The notes below the pieces were generated by a model. It searched no databases. It was not told the origin of the DNA and was given only the letters and a program-made list of their open reading frames with translations. A stretch of DNA of 33,668 bases from Silvibacterium sp. Its GTDB lineage: Bacteria; Acidobacteriota; Terriglobia; Terriglobales; Acidobacteriaceae. The stretch is taken from positions 1-33,668 of the forward strand of contig JAFAMZ010000227.1 in NCBI GenBank assembly GCA_019232935.1. The letters are read 5' to 3'. Shown one piece after another: positions 6,372 to 15,344 of the stretch (positions are counted from its first letter, which is position 1; each line of letters opens with the position of its first letter). A program made the translations under genes and the position numbers.

Positions 6372-9300
6372 ATGTTCAAGAGACTAGGTGTAACTACTTC
6401 CCTTTTCCTCCTCTGCATCTCCGCACTCACAACCTCAGGCAAGGCGCAGCAGACTCTTGGCGGAATCACCGGAGAGGTGACCGACTCATCGGGAGCAGTG
6501 CTTTCCGATGTCGCCGTGACCGTTGTCGAGGATCAGACCGGCCTCACCCGTAACAGCAAGACAAATAACAGCGGCAGCTACCTGTTCCCGAACCTTCCGA
6601 TCGGCAACTATACGCTGACGTTCGCGCATTCCGGCTTCGAAACCCAGAAGGTACCGTCCATCCCGGTGCAGGCCAACCGGACCGCCACCATCAATGCGCA
6701 GTTGCAGGTCGGTCAAACCAGCGAATCGGTCACGGTCGAAGCCTCTCCGCTCATGAACGCCGTCGATACGACAAATGGCTACGTGCTCGACAAGGCGCAG
6801 ATTGACACCATTCCTCTACCCACGGGCAGCTTCACCGGCCTTGCCATTCTTTCGACCGGCGTGAATGCCGAGCTTCCCGGCGGGACTGGTTCAAACAGCG
6901 GTCTCGGGAATGCCCCGATCTGGTCCAACGGCCAGCGCGATACCTCAAATAGCTTCCTGCTTAACGGCGTCGATGCCAGCAATCTCTTCAATGGCAAGAG
7001 CACCAGTCAGGTTACTTCCTCGCGCGTGGTGAACAACACTGGCGGCAGCGCATCGAGCGGCACCACCAGCGCCGGCGTCGAGCCCAGCGCGTCTTCGGTC
7101 TATCTCTCCATTGGCAACGCGCTTCCCACACCCGCTCCTGAAACGTTGCAGGAACTCCGCGTAAACGCCTCCATGTACGACGCGCAGCAGGGCGGCGCCA
7201 GCGGAGCCCACATCGACATGAGCACTGGCTCAGGCGGAAACACGCTGCACGGGAGCGCCTATGTCCACCGTGGGACTGGCTGGCTTAACGCCGCACCCTT
7301 CTTCTTCAAGAACAACAGCGGCATTCCGGCATCGGATAAAAACCCTGAGTTGCACCGCTACACCGCGGGCGGCACCGTCTCCGGCTCGATTATCAAGGAC
7401 AAGCTCTTTTACTTCGTCGGGTATCAGCACCTGCATATCTCCGACCAGGAGACGGGTGACAACCTGATTGCAGTCCCTCCAGGACTCAGCGACACCAACC
7501 GCACGCCCGATGGTCTGGCCGCTCTGGTTAATCAGAACTGGGGACCGAACGCTAACAACGGTAAAGGTTACAGCAATAACGGCTTCACCGTGTCCGCCGC
7601 AGACTGGTCCAATAACCCCCTGGGTTTGAAGCTTTTCCAGGCCAAGCTTTCCAACGGGCAGTGGCTCATTCCCAACGACAACGGCCATGTGCCCGACGCG
7701 CTTTCGCCTTCCAACGCATTTGAGCGAGGCACCTCGTACTTCACATCCGATCAGGCTGTCGCCGACCTCGACTGGAATGCCTCGCCCAAAGACACTCTGG
7801 CCTTCAAGTATTACTACCAGCACGATCCCAATTGGTCCCCCTATGCGACCTCCAGCGTTCCAGGATTCACCGTCTACATGGATACCGGGTCGCAGGTGGC
7901 CACCGTCACCAACGTTCAGACCCTCAAGCCCAACCTCAGCGTTACGGAGACCTTCGGGTTCCTGCGTGAAAAGATCTACAACACCAACCAGCAGCTCTGG
8001 TCGCCCGGCCAGCCTGGATCCCCCATCGAAGACATGACCACCTCCTTCGGCTCCTATTTCCCGGGAATCACCATCATTGATGCCTTGGGCGGCTATGGAG
8101 CCAGTATGGGCGTGCCCCAGCAGATGCTGAACATCGGCCCAAGCGCGGCCAGCCAGGGCCCCTTTACCGGAGTCTTCCAGAACCGCTTCATGCCATCGGC
8201 CAATGCCATCTGGACAAAGGGCAAACACTCCATCACGTTTGGCGGCAGTTACGCCTACACGCAACTTAACGTTCGCGATCTGCGTACCGGCAAGGGCAAT
8301 GTGAACACGCCCGATTTCTCCACCTTCGCAATGAACTGGGTTACTCCGTATACGACAAATGGCTTCGTCGCGACGACCTTTCTTCAGGGGGACGCGAACC
8401 GTTATTTTCGAGCTAACCAGACCGGCCTCTACGTTCAGGACAAATACCAGGTTCTGCCCAGCCTCAGCATCACTGCCGGGCTCCGGTACGACTGGAACGG
8501 TGGACTGACGGAGAAATATGGACGCATCTTCAACTTTGAGCCCACGTTGTACAGCTACGCCCCGGGAACCGACGAGATCACTGATCCCGGATTCATCATT
8601 GCCGGTAACAACAAGAACGGCACGAAAGGTGTGAGCAACACCACCCTGACCGGACGCCAGTGGGGAATCGCGCCGCGCGTGGGCTTCGCTTACCAGCCGC
8701 ACGCGCTGAACGATAAAGTTGTCATCCGCGGCGGCACCGGCTTCTATTACGATCGCGGTGAACTCTTCACCTACTTCTCGCCGGGCTATGCAGCCGGAGA
8801 AATCTCCGGCGGGCCCTTCGGCGTAGCCCAGACTCCGCCCTTCGTGACTCACCAGAATTGCCCTTACAGCGCATCGCCTTACGGCAACACCAGCTACCTT
8901 TACAACTTTTACATCCCCGTCTGCGGGCTCCAGCCGTTCACCCCTGTCGATGGATCTCAACTCGACTACAACCTCGCCAATCCATGGGGGCCCACCCGCT
9001 CTGCTCCACCCTCCAACCCGAGCGCGGCCGATCTCGTGAATTATCTTCCGAACGCCGCACAGATCATTCAGGGCGCCGAGCCGTTCACTCTCGGCGTCTA
9101 TAACCGGAAGAACAAGCTGCCCTACTCGATCAACTACACGCTCGATATTCAGTGGCAGCCGCGAAACGATTTGGCAATCGAAGTCGGCTATGTAGGAAAC
9201 GTGGGTCGCCATCAGGTCATTCCGTTGCCCTTCAACCAGGCAAAGATAGCAACCTCTTCGAGCCCGACTCATACAGGCGGCATAGCTCAGCAGTCTTTCA

Positions 9301-10382
9301 CCTACGGCTATACCGTCCTCGATTCGAATACCTTTTACCCCATTTGCGTCAACCAGGATGCTGCCTGCACATACGGCCACATGCAGCAGAACTATGAAGG
9401 CGGCAATGTCGATCTGCGGGTCCCCTACATCGGCTATGCGTCGGAATCGGAGTCCTACACCGCCGCCGGTATCTCGACCTACAACGCTCTTCAGGTTCAC
9501 GTGGAAAAGCGCCTCAGCCACAACGTTCAGGCCGGCGTCTCCTATACTTATTCCAAGGCTACCGACGAGCAAAGCGCCCTCGGGCTCTTCTACAACGGCA
9601 ACGACCCCAACAACCTCGGAAGCGGCTATGGATTGGCTGACTTCGACCGCAAGCACGTCCTCAACTTTACCTATGGCTTTTATCTGCCTTCGTTCTTCAA
9701 CCAGAGTTCCGTCTCTGGCAAGATCTTGAACAACTGGTCGCTGAACGGCATCGCCATTATCCAGAGCGGGCAGCCATACAGCATCATCGACTTCTCGGGA
9801 GCTGTTGGCAGCCTTTACTACAGCACCTTCGACGGAATCACCAATCCCATCGTTCCTATGGCCCCTGGCTGCACCGCTAAGACAGCGACAACCGGCCGTT
9901 CCGGCGCATTCTACAACGGCAGCCCGAGCAGCGCCGCCCTGAACGCCGACTGCTTCACCGTGCCCCTGCTCTCGCCGGGAACAAAAGGTGTTCCGCAGGG
10001 TGATCCTTACGAAACAGACTTCACCACCGGACAGCGCAATATCTTCCGCCAGCCTGCCCAGAAGCGCACAGACGCCTCGATCATTAAGACCCTCGCCATA
10101 AAGGAACGGTATAACCTGAAGTACACCTTCGACGTCTACAATGTGACAAATACTTCCAGCTTCGATATCCCAAGTAACAACGTCACCCAGAACGCCGGCT
10201 ATAACAATGCCCCTGTGGCCGGAAGCTACAGCGAGATAGCTCCTACTCCGGGTCAGTGCCAGGCGGGCACTGCTCCAGCGAACACCTTCTACAGTTGTCC
10301 AACCGGATCGGGACTCGGTGTCGTGAAGCACACCATCGGATCTCCGCGCCAGATTCAGATGTCTCTGAGCCTGACCTTCTAG
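6372..10382 (+). CDS. Oar-like TonB-dependent outer-membrane receptor with carboxypeptidase-regulatory N-domain
   Basis: This 1336-residue protein has a Sec signal (hydrophobic residues about 9-20, likely cut after GKA near 26). Residues about 29-112 are a carboxypeptidase-regulatory-like/SusC-type beta-sandwich ('GGITGEVTDSSGAVLSDVAVTV', 'SGSYLFPNLPIGNYTLTF'). A plug region follows ('ETLQELRVNASMYDAQQGGASGAHIDMSTGSGGN'), then a long beta-barrel rich in Tyr/Asn/Gly with alternating aromatic strands, ending in '..IQMSLSLTF' with the typical C-terminal Phe. These receptors import bulky or scarce substrates using TonB energy and are greatly expanded in Acidobacteriota. I could not see a clear TonB box. 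A GAGG lies 8 nt before the ATG. The gene is bracketed by two sets of amide-metabolism genes and ends in a strong terminator, so it is its own transcription unit or the end of the RidA operon. Confidence 0.9.
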   Translation: MFKRLGVTTSLFLLCISALTTSGKAQQTLGGITGEVTDSSGAVLSDVAVTVVEDQTGLTRNSKTNNSGSYLFPNLPIGNYTLTFAHSGFETQKVPSIPVQANRTATINAQLQVGQTSESVTVEASPLMNAVDTTNGYVLDKAQIDTIPLPTGSFTGLAILSTGVNAELPGGTGSNSGLGNAPIWSNGQRDTSNSFLLNGVDASNLFNGKSTSQVTSSRVVNNTGGSASSGTTSAGVEPSASSVYLSIGNALPTPAPETLQELRVNASMYDAQQGGASGAHIDMSTGSGGNTLHGSAYVHRGTGWLNAAPFFFKNNSGIPASDKNPELHRYTAGGTVSGSIIKDKLFYFVGYQHLHISDQETGDNLIAVPPGLSDTNRTPDGLAALVNQNWGPNANNGKGYSNNGFTVSAADWSNNPLGLKLFQAKLSNGQWLIPNDNGHVPDALSPSNAFERGTSYFTSDQAVADLDWNASPKDTLAFKYYYQHDPNWSPYATSSVPGFTVYMDTGSQVATVTNVQTLKPNLSVTETFGFLREKIYNTNQQLWSPGQPGSPIEDMTTSFGSYFPGITIIDALGGYGASMGVPQQMLNIGPSAASQGPFTGVFQNRFMPSANAIWTKGKHSITFGGSYAYTQLNVRDLRTGKGNVNTPDFSTFAMNWVTPYTTNGFVATTFLQGDANRYFRANQTGLYVQDKYQVLPSLSITAGLRYDWNGGLTEKYGRIFNFEPTLYSYAPGTDEITDPGFIIAGNNKNGTKGVSNTTLTGRQWGIAPRVGFAYQPHALNDKVVIRGGTGFYYDRGELFTYFSPGYAAGEISGGPFGVAQTPPFVTHQNCPYSASPYGNTSYLYNFYIPVCGLQPFTPVDGSQLDYNLANPWGPTRSAPPSNPSAADLVNYLPNAAQIIQGAEPFTLGVYNRKNKLPYSINYTLDIQWQPRNDLAIEVGYVGNVGRHQVIPLPFNQAKIATSSSPTHTGGIAQQSFTYGYTVLDSNTFYPICVNQDAACTYGHMQQNYEGGNVDLRVPYIGYASESESYTAAGISTYNALQVHVEKRLSHNVQAGVSYTYSKATDEQSALGLFYNGNDPNNLGSGYGLADFDRKHVLNFTYGFYLPSFFNQSSVSGKILNNWSLNGIAIIQSGQPYSIIDFSGAVGSLYYSTFDGITNPIVPMAPGCTAKTATTGRSGAFYNGSPSSAALNADCFTVPLLSPGTKGVPQGDPYETDFTTGQRNIFRQPAQKRTDASIIKTLAIKERYNLKYTFDVYNVTNTSSFDIPSNNVTQNAGYNNAPVAGSYSEIAPTPGQCQAGTAPANTFYSCPTGSGLGVVKHTIGSPRQIQMSLSLTF

Positions 10383-10408
10383 GTAGCTCCTCCGTCCACC
10401 CCCTTCTG

Positions 10409-10439
10409 GGGCAGCCCCTCGGCTGCCCTTTTCTTTTTT
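10409..10439 (+). terminator. Rho-independent terminator after TonB receptor
   Basis: The stem GGGCAGCC / GGCTGCCC (8 bp) with loop CCTC is followed by TTTTCTTTTTT, 26 nt after the receptor stop. The T-run is on the plus strand only, so it serves the receptor gene rather than the converging DUF3891 gene. Confidence 0.9.
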
Positions 10440-10445
10440 GGGGGA

Positions 10446-11267
10446 TCACTCAGAAATCCGGACTTGCAGCTGGGCAGGAGGCGCCCCCGCAAAACATTCT
10501 TGAAGCTCCGCCGTGGTCGCGAATACCTTGCCTTCGATATGCCGCGCCCGGATAAAGAACGTAAGGGGTGACTCCGCCAATGGATACGGCTCAAGCCTGA
10601 AGCTGCGTTCGCCCATCGACTCGACCGTGACTGTCTGATGCCCCCCATCGTTCTGCGCCAGTGGATGCAGCAAGGTCGCGGATCGCTGATAATCGACACA
10701 CGCAAGCAGCGAAAGATTGTCGCACGCCTGCAGCAGACGGAAATGGTCTCTAATGGCCGTTGTGCTCTTCTGCTCCAGTTCAAGGCTCGCGTCCGCGTCG
10801 ATCTGCTTGCACAACTGATCCTGCAGAGTTTGTTGCCGGCCCAGAAAATCGTCCAGCAGCGGACGCTGCTCCGGCGCGATTGTCGACCGGTCCGCGCGCT
10901 CAGAAAGCAGGTTATAGGTGTGCATCGAAACCAGAATCGCCGCGTAAGGATCTTCTTTGGCGATCAGCCGAACGGCACGGTCGCGCACCGCAAGGTAATC
11001 GGCCAGATCGATCTCCTCGAAGGCAGAATACTTCCCTACCAGTTCGACCGAGAATGCGCTCGGCTTACCCTGTCGCGTGATCTGCGGCTCGGCGTCGCGG
11101 TCGCGCCAGCCGTCATCGTGTTGCGAAATGCCTTTTAGTACACGCGCTCGCGGCTCAGGCGAGCGAAACGTCTCATTGCCCCATTTCGCCGCAAATTCCC
11201 CCGCCAGATGCGCGTGATCGACGTGCGTAACCAGCCAATATCCCGTATCGGTTTCAAGACGAAGCAT
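10446..11267 (-). CDS. DUF3891 family protein
   Basis: This 273-residue cytosolic protein begins 'MLRLETDTGYWLVTHVDHAHLAGEFAAKWGN' and contains 'ISQHDDGWRDRDAEP', 'GKPSAFSVELV' and 'DPYAAILVSMHTYNL', the pattern of the DUF3891 family. The regularly spaced His/Asp residues (DHAHLAG, HDDGW, SMH) suggest a helical metal-binding site of HD-hydrolase type; that is inference, as the family is uncharacterised. It is the last gene of the seven-gene minus-strand operon, starting only 3 nt after the permease stop, so it probably acts on, or responds to, the compound handled by the operon. Confidence 0.75.
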   Translation of the reverse strand: MLRLETDTGYWLVTHVDHAHLAGEFAAKWGNETFRSPEPRARVLKGISQHDDGWRDRDAEPQITRQGKPSAFSVELVGKYSAFEEIDLADYLAVRDRAVRLIAKEDPYAAILVSMHTYNLLSERADRSTIAPEQRPLLDDFLGRQQTLQDQLCKQIDADASLELEQKSTTAIRDHFRLLQACDNLSLLACVDYQRSATLLHPLAQNDGGHQTVTVESMGERSFRLEPYPLAESPLTFFIRARHIEGKVFATTAELQECFAGAPPAQLQVRISE

Positions 11268-11270
11268 AAG

Positions 11271-12062
11271 CTATTCCACCTCGGGAGTGCGCGCCGACTC
11301 GTGCCACTCGTGCAGGAAATACCACTCCAGAAAATACACAATAAAGTAGAACGAAAACCCCAGCAGGGCCGACGCAACGATCAAGGCAAACAGATAATCC
11401 GTCTGCAACTGCTGCGAGGCGTAGATGATCGAATAGCCCAGTCCGCCGCGCCCCACGCTGCTCGATCCCGCAAACAGTTCGCCCGTGATCGCGCCGATGA
11501 CAGCAATTCCCGCCGAAATGCGAATCCCGACAAAAAGCGACGGAATTGCATTCCGCAGCCGCAGCTTGAATAACACCTGTCCGCGCGTCGCGTTGTGCAT
11601 GAGGAACAGGTGAATTAAATTTTCGTCCACGCTGATCAGACCCTGAGTCGTATTCGCAATGATCGGCGCAAGACAGATGATGAACGTAATCAGCGTCACC
11701 GCCCCAGTCCCCGCTCCCACCCATAGGATAATCAGCGGAGTGATCGCGACGATCGGCACAGTCTGCAGCAGCAGCGTATAGGGATAGAGCAATCGCCGTG
11801 TCCACCGGGATTGCGCGAAGACCAGAGCGACACCCACTCCCGCAACAATGCTCGCGACCAGGCCCACGCTGGCCGTAACCGCCGTGATCATAAACGACTG
11901 CGCCAGCGCCGGGAAACGCTCGTGAATCACCTCCGCCACTCGCCACGGCGACGGCAGTATGAACGGCGGAACGTGCCCGGCCCGGATCACCAGCTCCCAT
12001 AACAGAAGAAACGCCGCGAAAATTGCCAGCGAATTGACCAGAACGAGCAGTCGGTGTCTCAC
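11271..12062 (-). CDS. ABC transporter permease, NitT/TauT (SsuC/ThiX) family
   Basis: The true start is probably the GTG at 12060-12062, which overlaps the ATPase stop (GTGA) and gives 263 residues starting MRHRLLVLVNSLAIF. The track's longer form (from 12269) lies inside the ATPase gene. About six membrane segments are visible, and the cytoplasmic coupling loop 'RGQVLFKLRLRNAIPSLFVGIRI' corresponds to the EAA motif that docks to the ATPase. 'FILPSPWRVAEV' near the N-terminus is typical of the SsuC/TauC/ThiX group. Relatives import sulfonates, nitrate, pyrimidine thiamine precursors or riboflavin. Its binding protein is likely the divergent lipoprotein at 18646-19617. Confidence 0.88.
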   Translation of the reverse strand: MRHRLLVLVNSLAIFAAFLLLWELVIRAGHVPPFILPSPWRVAEVIHERFPALAQSFMITAVTASVGLVASIVAGVGVALVFAQSRWTRRLLYPYTLLLQTVPIVAITPLIILWVGAGTGAVTLITFIICLAPIIANTTQGLISVDENLIHLFLMHNATRGQVLFKLRLRNAIPSLFVGIRISAGIAVIGAITGELFAGSSSVGRGGLGYSIIYASQQLQTDYLFALIVASALLGFSFYFIVYFLEWYFLHEWHESARTPEVE

Positions 12063-12844
12063 GCCGTGCGCGCCTCCCACAGCGTGCGCGATATCGCTGT
12101 CACGCATTGCTCGAACTCCGGCGTCGTTCGCAGATCGGCCGCGCGCGCGGCCGGCAGCATGACTGGAATATCGGCGTGAATGCGCCCCGGATTCGCCGAC
12201 AACACGATTATCCTTGTCGATAAAAAGACCGCCTCTGCAACCGAGTGAGTTACAAATACGACCGTCCACTTCTGTTCGTCCCGCAGCCGTAGCAGCTCCT
12301 CGTTCATGCGGTCGCGCGTCATCTCATCGAGCGCCGCAAACGGCTCATCCATCAGCAGCAGCCGCGGGTCCGTCGCCAGCGCCCGCGCAATCGAGAGCCG
12401 CATCTTCATGCCGCCCGAAAGTTGCCGTGGATACGCTCTCGCAACGTGTGACAGCCCGACGAGTTCGAGCAGCGCGTCCACCTTTTCGTCGCGCTTCTCT
12501 CTCGGGACCCGCTCCAGTTCCAACCCAAGGCCCGCATTCGCGCGCACCGTGCGCCATGGCAGCAGCGTGGGATCCTGAAAGATGAACGACATCGTCTCGC
12601 GCGCATTCTTTGGAGTCATGCCGTCGACCAGAATCGTTCCTGAGTTTGCCGGCGTGAGCCCCGAAATCAGCTTGAGCACTGTCGATTTGCCGCAACCCGA
12701 CGGTCCCAGGATGCTCACGAAATCGCCCTTCGTGACGCTGAAATTCAGGCCGTCGAGTATGAGCCGGTCGTATTTCTTCGCTACGCCCGCGAACTCGATC
12801 TGCGGAACGGCAAAGTCCTGCGCCCGCCTCGGCTGAGCGCTCAT
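12059..12844 (-). CDS. ABC transporter ATP-binding protein, NitT/TauT (SsuB/TauB) family
   Basis: The start is placed at the ATG at 12844 because it overlaps the upstream stop as ATGA and yields a normal 261-residue protein (MSAQPRRAQDF...). The track's version from 13039 extends into the hydrolase gene in another frame. The nucleotide-binding motifs are complete: Walker A GPSGCGKST, Q-loop 'FIFQDPTLLPW', signature LSGGM, Walker B LLLMDEPFAALD and the switch His in 'VFVTHSVAEA'. The 'LLPW' after the Q-loop and 'THSVAEAVFLSTRI' are typical of SsuB/TauB proteins. It energises import through the adjacent permease. Confidence 0.92.
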   Translation of the reverse strand: MSAQPRRAQDFAVPQIEFAGVAKKYDRLILDGLNFSVTKGDFVSILGPSGCGKSTVLKLISGLTPANSGTILVDGMTPKNARETMSFIFQDPTLLPWRTVRANAGLGLELERVPREKRDEKVDALLELVGLSHVARAYPRQLSGGMKMRLSIARALATDPRLLLMDEPFAALDEMTRDRMNEELLRLRDEQKWTVVFVTHSVAEAVFLSTRIIVLSANPGRIHADIPVMLPAARAADLRTTPEFEQCVTAISRTLWEARTA

Positions 12845-14553
12845 ACCGGCTCGCTCCGCAGCGGAAGATACAACGCCGATGGCCTCGCCGCGTCGTGATA
12901 TACGATCTGTGTGGATCGCTTCCAATCCCACGAAGTTGCTCGGCACGAAGCAACTCCACTGCCCGGATTCCGGTCGTAGAGCGGAAACGCGCTGCTCGCG
13001 ATCTCGAGGCGAATACAGTCGCCTCCATCGAACCTGCACGACGTCGGCTCCAGTTCGAACTCCCAGCGATGCACCGCGTCCGGAGTAAACCCGCTTCCAA
13101 ACAGAAAATCCGAACGCGCAATGCCGATGCAGACGAAGTCCGCGCGTCCATCCGGCCTCACCCGCACCAGCTTGGCCGTGAAGTCGGTCGTCGCGGCCGA
13201 TGCAGAACAGTAAATCCTGACTCGCGGGAACCCGAACACGCTGACGGCCTGCTGCAGCGGCTCTGTTGTATAGACCAGCACATTGTTTCCCGTCTCAATG
13301 TCGGCCTGGTTGAAGCAGCCGCTCAGCGCACCGCTCCCGCCGGGCGCAGGCACCGGAACTTCCGGATCGTAGACAAACACATCACAGGCCTCATCTGCAC
13401 AGGACTCATCTGGCGAAGCCGCCGTCACGGTGAGCGCCCCATCGCCCTTGCGCGAATTCGCGCGCCCTTTGCTGCGCAGATAAAACACCGCGTCCGCTCC
13501 GGCGGGCCATTCGTTCGCCGCATGCCAGCGATTTTCAAAGAGCGAGAAATGCCGGATACGCGGCTCATCTGCAAATTCACCCGAGCCTTTCAGCCAGTGA
13601 TTGAACCAGCGCAGAAGAATCGCATTCGTATCGAGCAGCGCCTCCCGGCCGAAATTCACCTCGCCGATCTGGTCGCTCCACGGAATATGTACCCAGGGCC
13701 CCGCAATCAAATACTGCTGCTCGCGTGCCTTCTCACAAAGCGCCCGAAAGCCATCGATCGTGCCCTTGACAAACAGATCGAACCACCCGGAAATATGCAG
13801 CGCCGGGACATTGATCTTTTCGAGAAAGCCGCTCACATCGAGCACCTTCCAGTATTCGCCCGGTCGCTCGTGATCGAACCAGTCATGCACATATTGCGGG
13901 AGCCCTTCGGTCTCCAATGAGGGATGCTCCCCGAACGGCAGCACGCCAAATTGATTTCGCAGATCCGCCCAGGCCTGCTCCAGCCTGTCGCTCGCTTCGC
14001 GCAGCTTCAGGCGCCGCGCATCTGACTTGAGCATCTGCAGCCCCCACCCCAGGCTGCAAGCCAGCCGCAGCGCGCCGTTGTGATAGAACCAGCCGTGGTA
14101 AAGATCGTATGCGGCCATGCCGGGCGCAATCGCGACCAGCCCCTCCGGCTGCGCAGCCGCGGCCAGAAACTGCGTGACACCCTGGTACGAAAACCCGTAC
14201 ATCCCAATACGGCCATCGCACTCCGGCCGTGTTCGCAACCACTCGATCGTCGCCGCCCCATCCGACCGCTCGTGCCGAAACGGATAGAACTCGCCTTCCG
14301 AATCGCCCCGCCCGCGCACATCCTGAATCACCACGTTGAACCCGTGCCGCGCGAACCACACAGGATGCGCATAGACCACCGTCGAAGCAATATCGCGCCC
14401 GTACGGCTGGCGCATCAGCAGCGTTGGGTGCGGTCCCGTCTCTGCAGGATAGTAGTGGTCCGAGACGAGCCTCACTCCATCCGGCATCGCGCACACAACC
14501 CCGCGCTCGAGCCGGACGCCATTCCCGCAATCGATCAGCTCCGTTCGCGTCAT
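12841..14553 (-). CDS. CocE/NonD family serine hydrolase (X-Pro dipeptidyl-peptidase-like)
   Basis: This 570-residue alpha/beta hydrolase has a C-terminal jelly-roll domain. The catalytic triad is visible: Ser122 in G-F-S-Y-Q-G, Asp259 in 'ISGWFDLFV' and His289 in 'AGPWVHIPW', at almost the same positions as in cocaine esterase CocE. 'DVRGRGDSEGEF' before the nucleophile is a family landmark. Members are esterases, cephalosporin acylases and X-Pro peptidases. There is no signal peptide, so it acts in the cytosol, presumably removing an acyl or amide group from the imported compound. It overlaps its neighbours by 4 nt on both sides (ATGA), showing tight translational coupling in the operon. 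The substrate is unknown. Confidence 0.88.
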   Translation of the reverse strand: MTRTELIDCGNGVRLERGVVCAMPDGVRLVSDHYYPAETGPHPTLLMRQPYGRDIASTVVYAHPVWFARHGFNVVIQDVRGRGDSEGEFYPFRHERSDGAATIEWLRTRPECDGRIGMYGFSYQGVTQFLAAAAQPEGLVAIAPGMAAYDLYHGWFYHNGALRLACSLGWGLQMLKSDARRLKLREASDRLEQAWADLRNQFGVLPFGEHPSLETEGLPQYVHDWFDHERPGEYWKVLDVSGFLEKINVPALHISGWFDLFVKGTIDGFRALCEKAREQQYLIAGPWVHIPWSDQIGEVNFGREALLDTNAILLRWFNHWLKGSGEFADEPRIRHFSLFENRWHAANEWPAGADAVFYLRSKGRANSRKGDGALTVTAASPDESCADEACDVFVYDPEVPVPAPGGSGALSGCFNQADIETGNNVLVYTTEPLQQAVSVFGFPRVRIYCSASAATTDFTAKLVRVRPDGRADFVCIGIARSDFLFGSGFTPDAVHRWEFELEPTSCRFDGGDCIRLEIASSAFPLYDRNPGSGVASCRATSWDWKRSTQIVYHDAARPSALYLPLRSEPV

Positions 14554-15344
14554 GGGCGATAGAGGTTCTCGTAGCGCGCCATCGCTTCAAGCGCTGCCGC
14601 GATGCGCGTCGCCGCCTGTTCCACCCAGCGCGCGCCATTCTCTGCCGTTGCGGGTCGCGGATCGCCCATTACGCCGCTCTCGGCGATATCCCGCGTGAGC
14701 CACGCAAACGTAGCCGCCGCATTCTCGGGACGCAGCAATTCCGGCTTATCCACCTGCGCAATGTAGTTCATTGTGTAAGCTGCCGTATCGACCAGCTCGG
14801 GGATCGCACTCAGCAGAAAAGCCGTTTCGACTTCCCCGGCATGGAAGCCATAAGCCTTTTCCTGCTCGCTCAGTCCCTCAAAGCTGATGCCGCCCGAACC
14901 GTAAAGAGCAAATGTCCGCAGCCCGAACTCCGCGCGCAGGTCTCTCGCCATCACATCGACCAGCGAAGCATTGCCTCCATGAGTGTTGTACAGCACAAGT
15001 CTTTTGAACCCGGCCGCAGACACGCTCGCGCCGATGTCGCGCACCAGCGCCATGAACGTCGCCGCCGAGACCGAAAGAGTCCCCGGAAACCCGATATGCT
15101 CGTTGCTTTTTCCGTAACAGATGGGCTGCAGCGCATACACGGGCAGATCGGCCGGCAGCCTCTCCAGCGCCTTGCCGAGCAGCAGGTTGTTGATCAGCGT
15201 GTCGGTGGCCAGCGGCAGATGATGCCCGTGCTGCTCGATTGCCGCCGTCGGCAGCACCAGCAGCGTCGAGTCTTTCGGCAGCGCTTCTACTTTCGGCCAA
15301 CGCAGATATGCAAAATTGCGTGCGTCGGGAATCCAGGTCTTCAC
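14550..15344 (-). CDS. Creatininase-family metal-dependent amidohydrolase
   Basis: This 264-residue protein has the family's metal-site motifs in order: 'AIEQHGHHLPLATDT' (E37, H39, D48), 'GKSNEHIGFPGTLS' (79-91), 'NTHGGN' (H122) and 'FHAGEVET' (H168, E171). The family includes creatininase, which opens the cyclic amidine of creatinine, and ArfB, which deformylates a formamidopyrimidine, as well as mycofactocin MftE. The common theme is hydrolysis of a C-N bond in a cyclic or formyl amide. In this operon, between an FAD oxidase and a hydrolase, ring-opening or deformylation of a heterocycle is plausible. Start and stop both overlap neighbours by 4 nt. Confidence 0.88.
   Translation of the reverse strand: MKTWIPDARNFAYLRWPKVEALPKDSTLLVLPTAAIEQHGHHLPLATDTLINNLLLGKALERLPADLPVYALQPICYGKSNEHIGFPGTLSVSAATFMALVRDIGASVSAAGFKRLVLYNTHGGNASLVDVMARDLRAEFGLRTFALYGSGGISFEGLSEQEKAYGFHAGEVETAFLLSAIPELVDTAAYTMNYIAQVDKPELLRPENAAATFAWLTRDIAESGVMGDPRPATAENGARWVEQAATRIAAALEAMARYENLYRP

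Noticed and set aside
7230-10331. Minus-strand ORF of 1033 aa opposite the TonB receptor
   Set aside because: It is a shadow of the receptor reading frame; the plus-strand protein has clear domains and a terminator, while the antisense product has no recognisable family.
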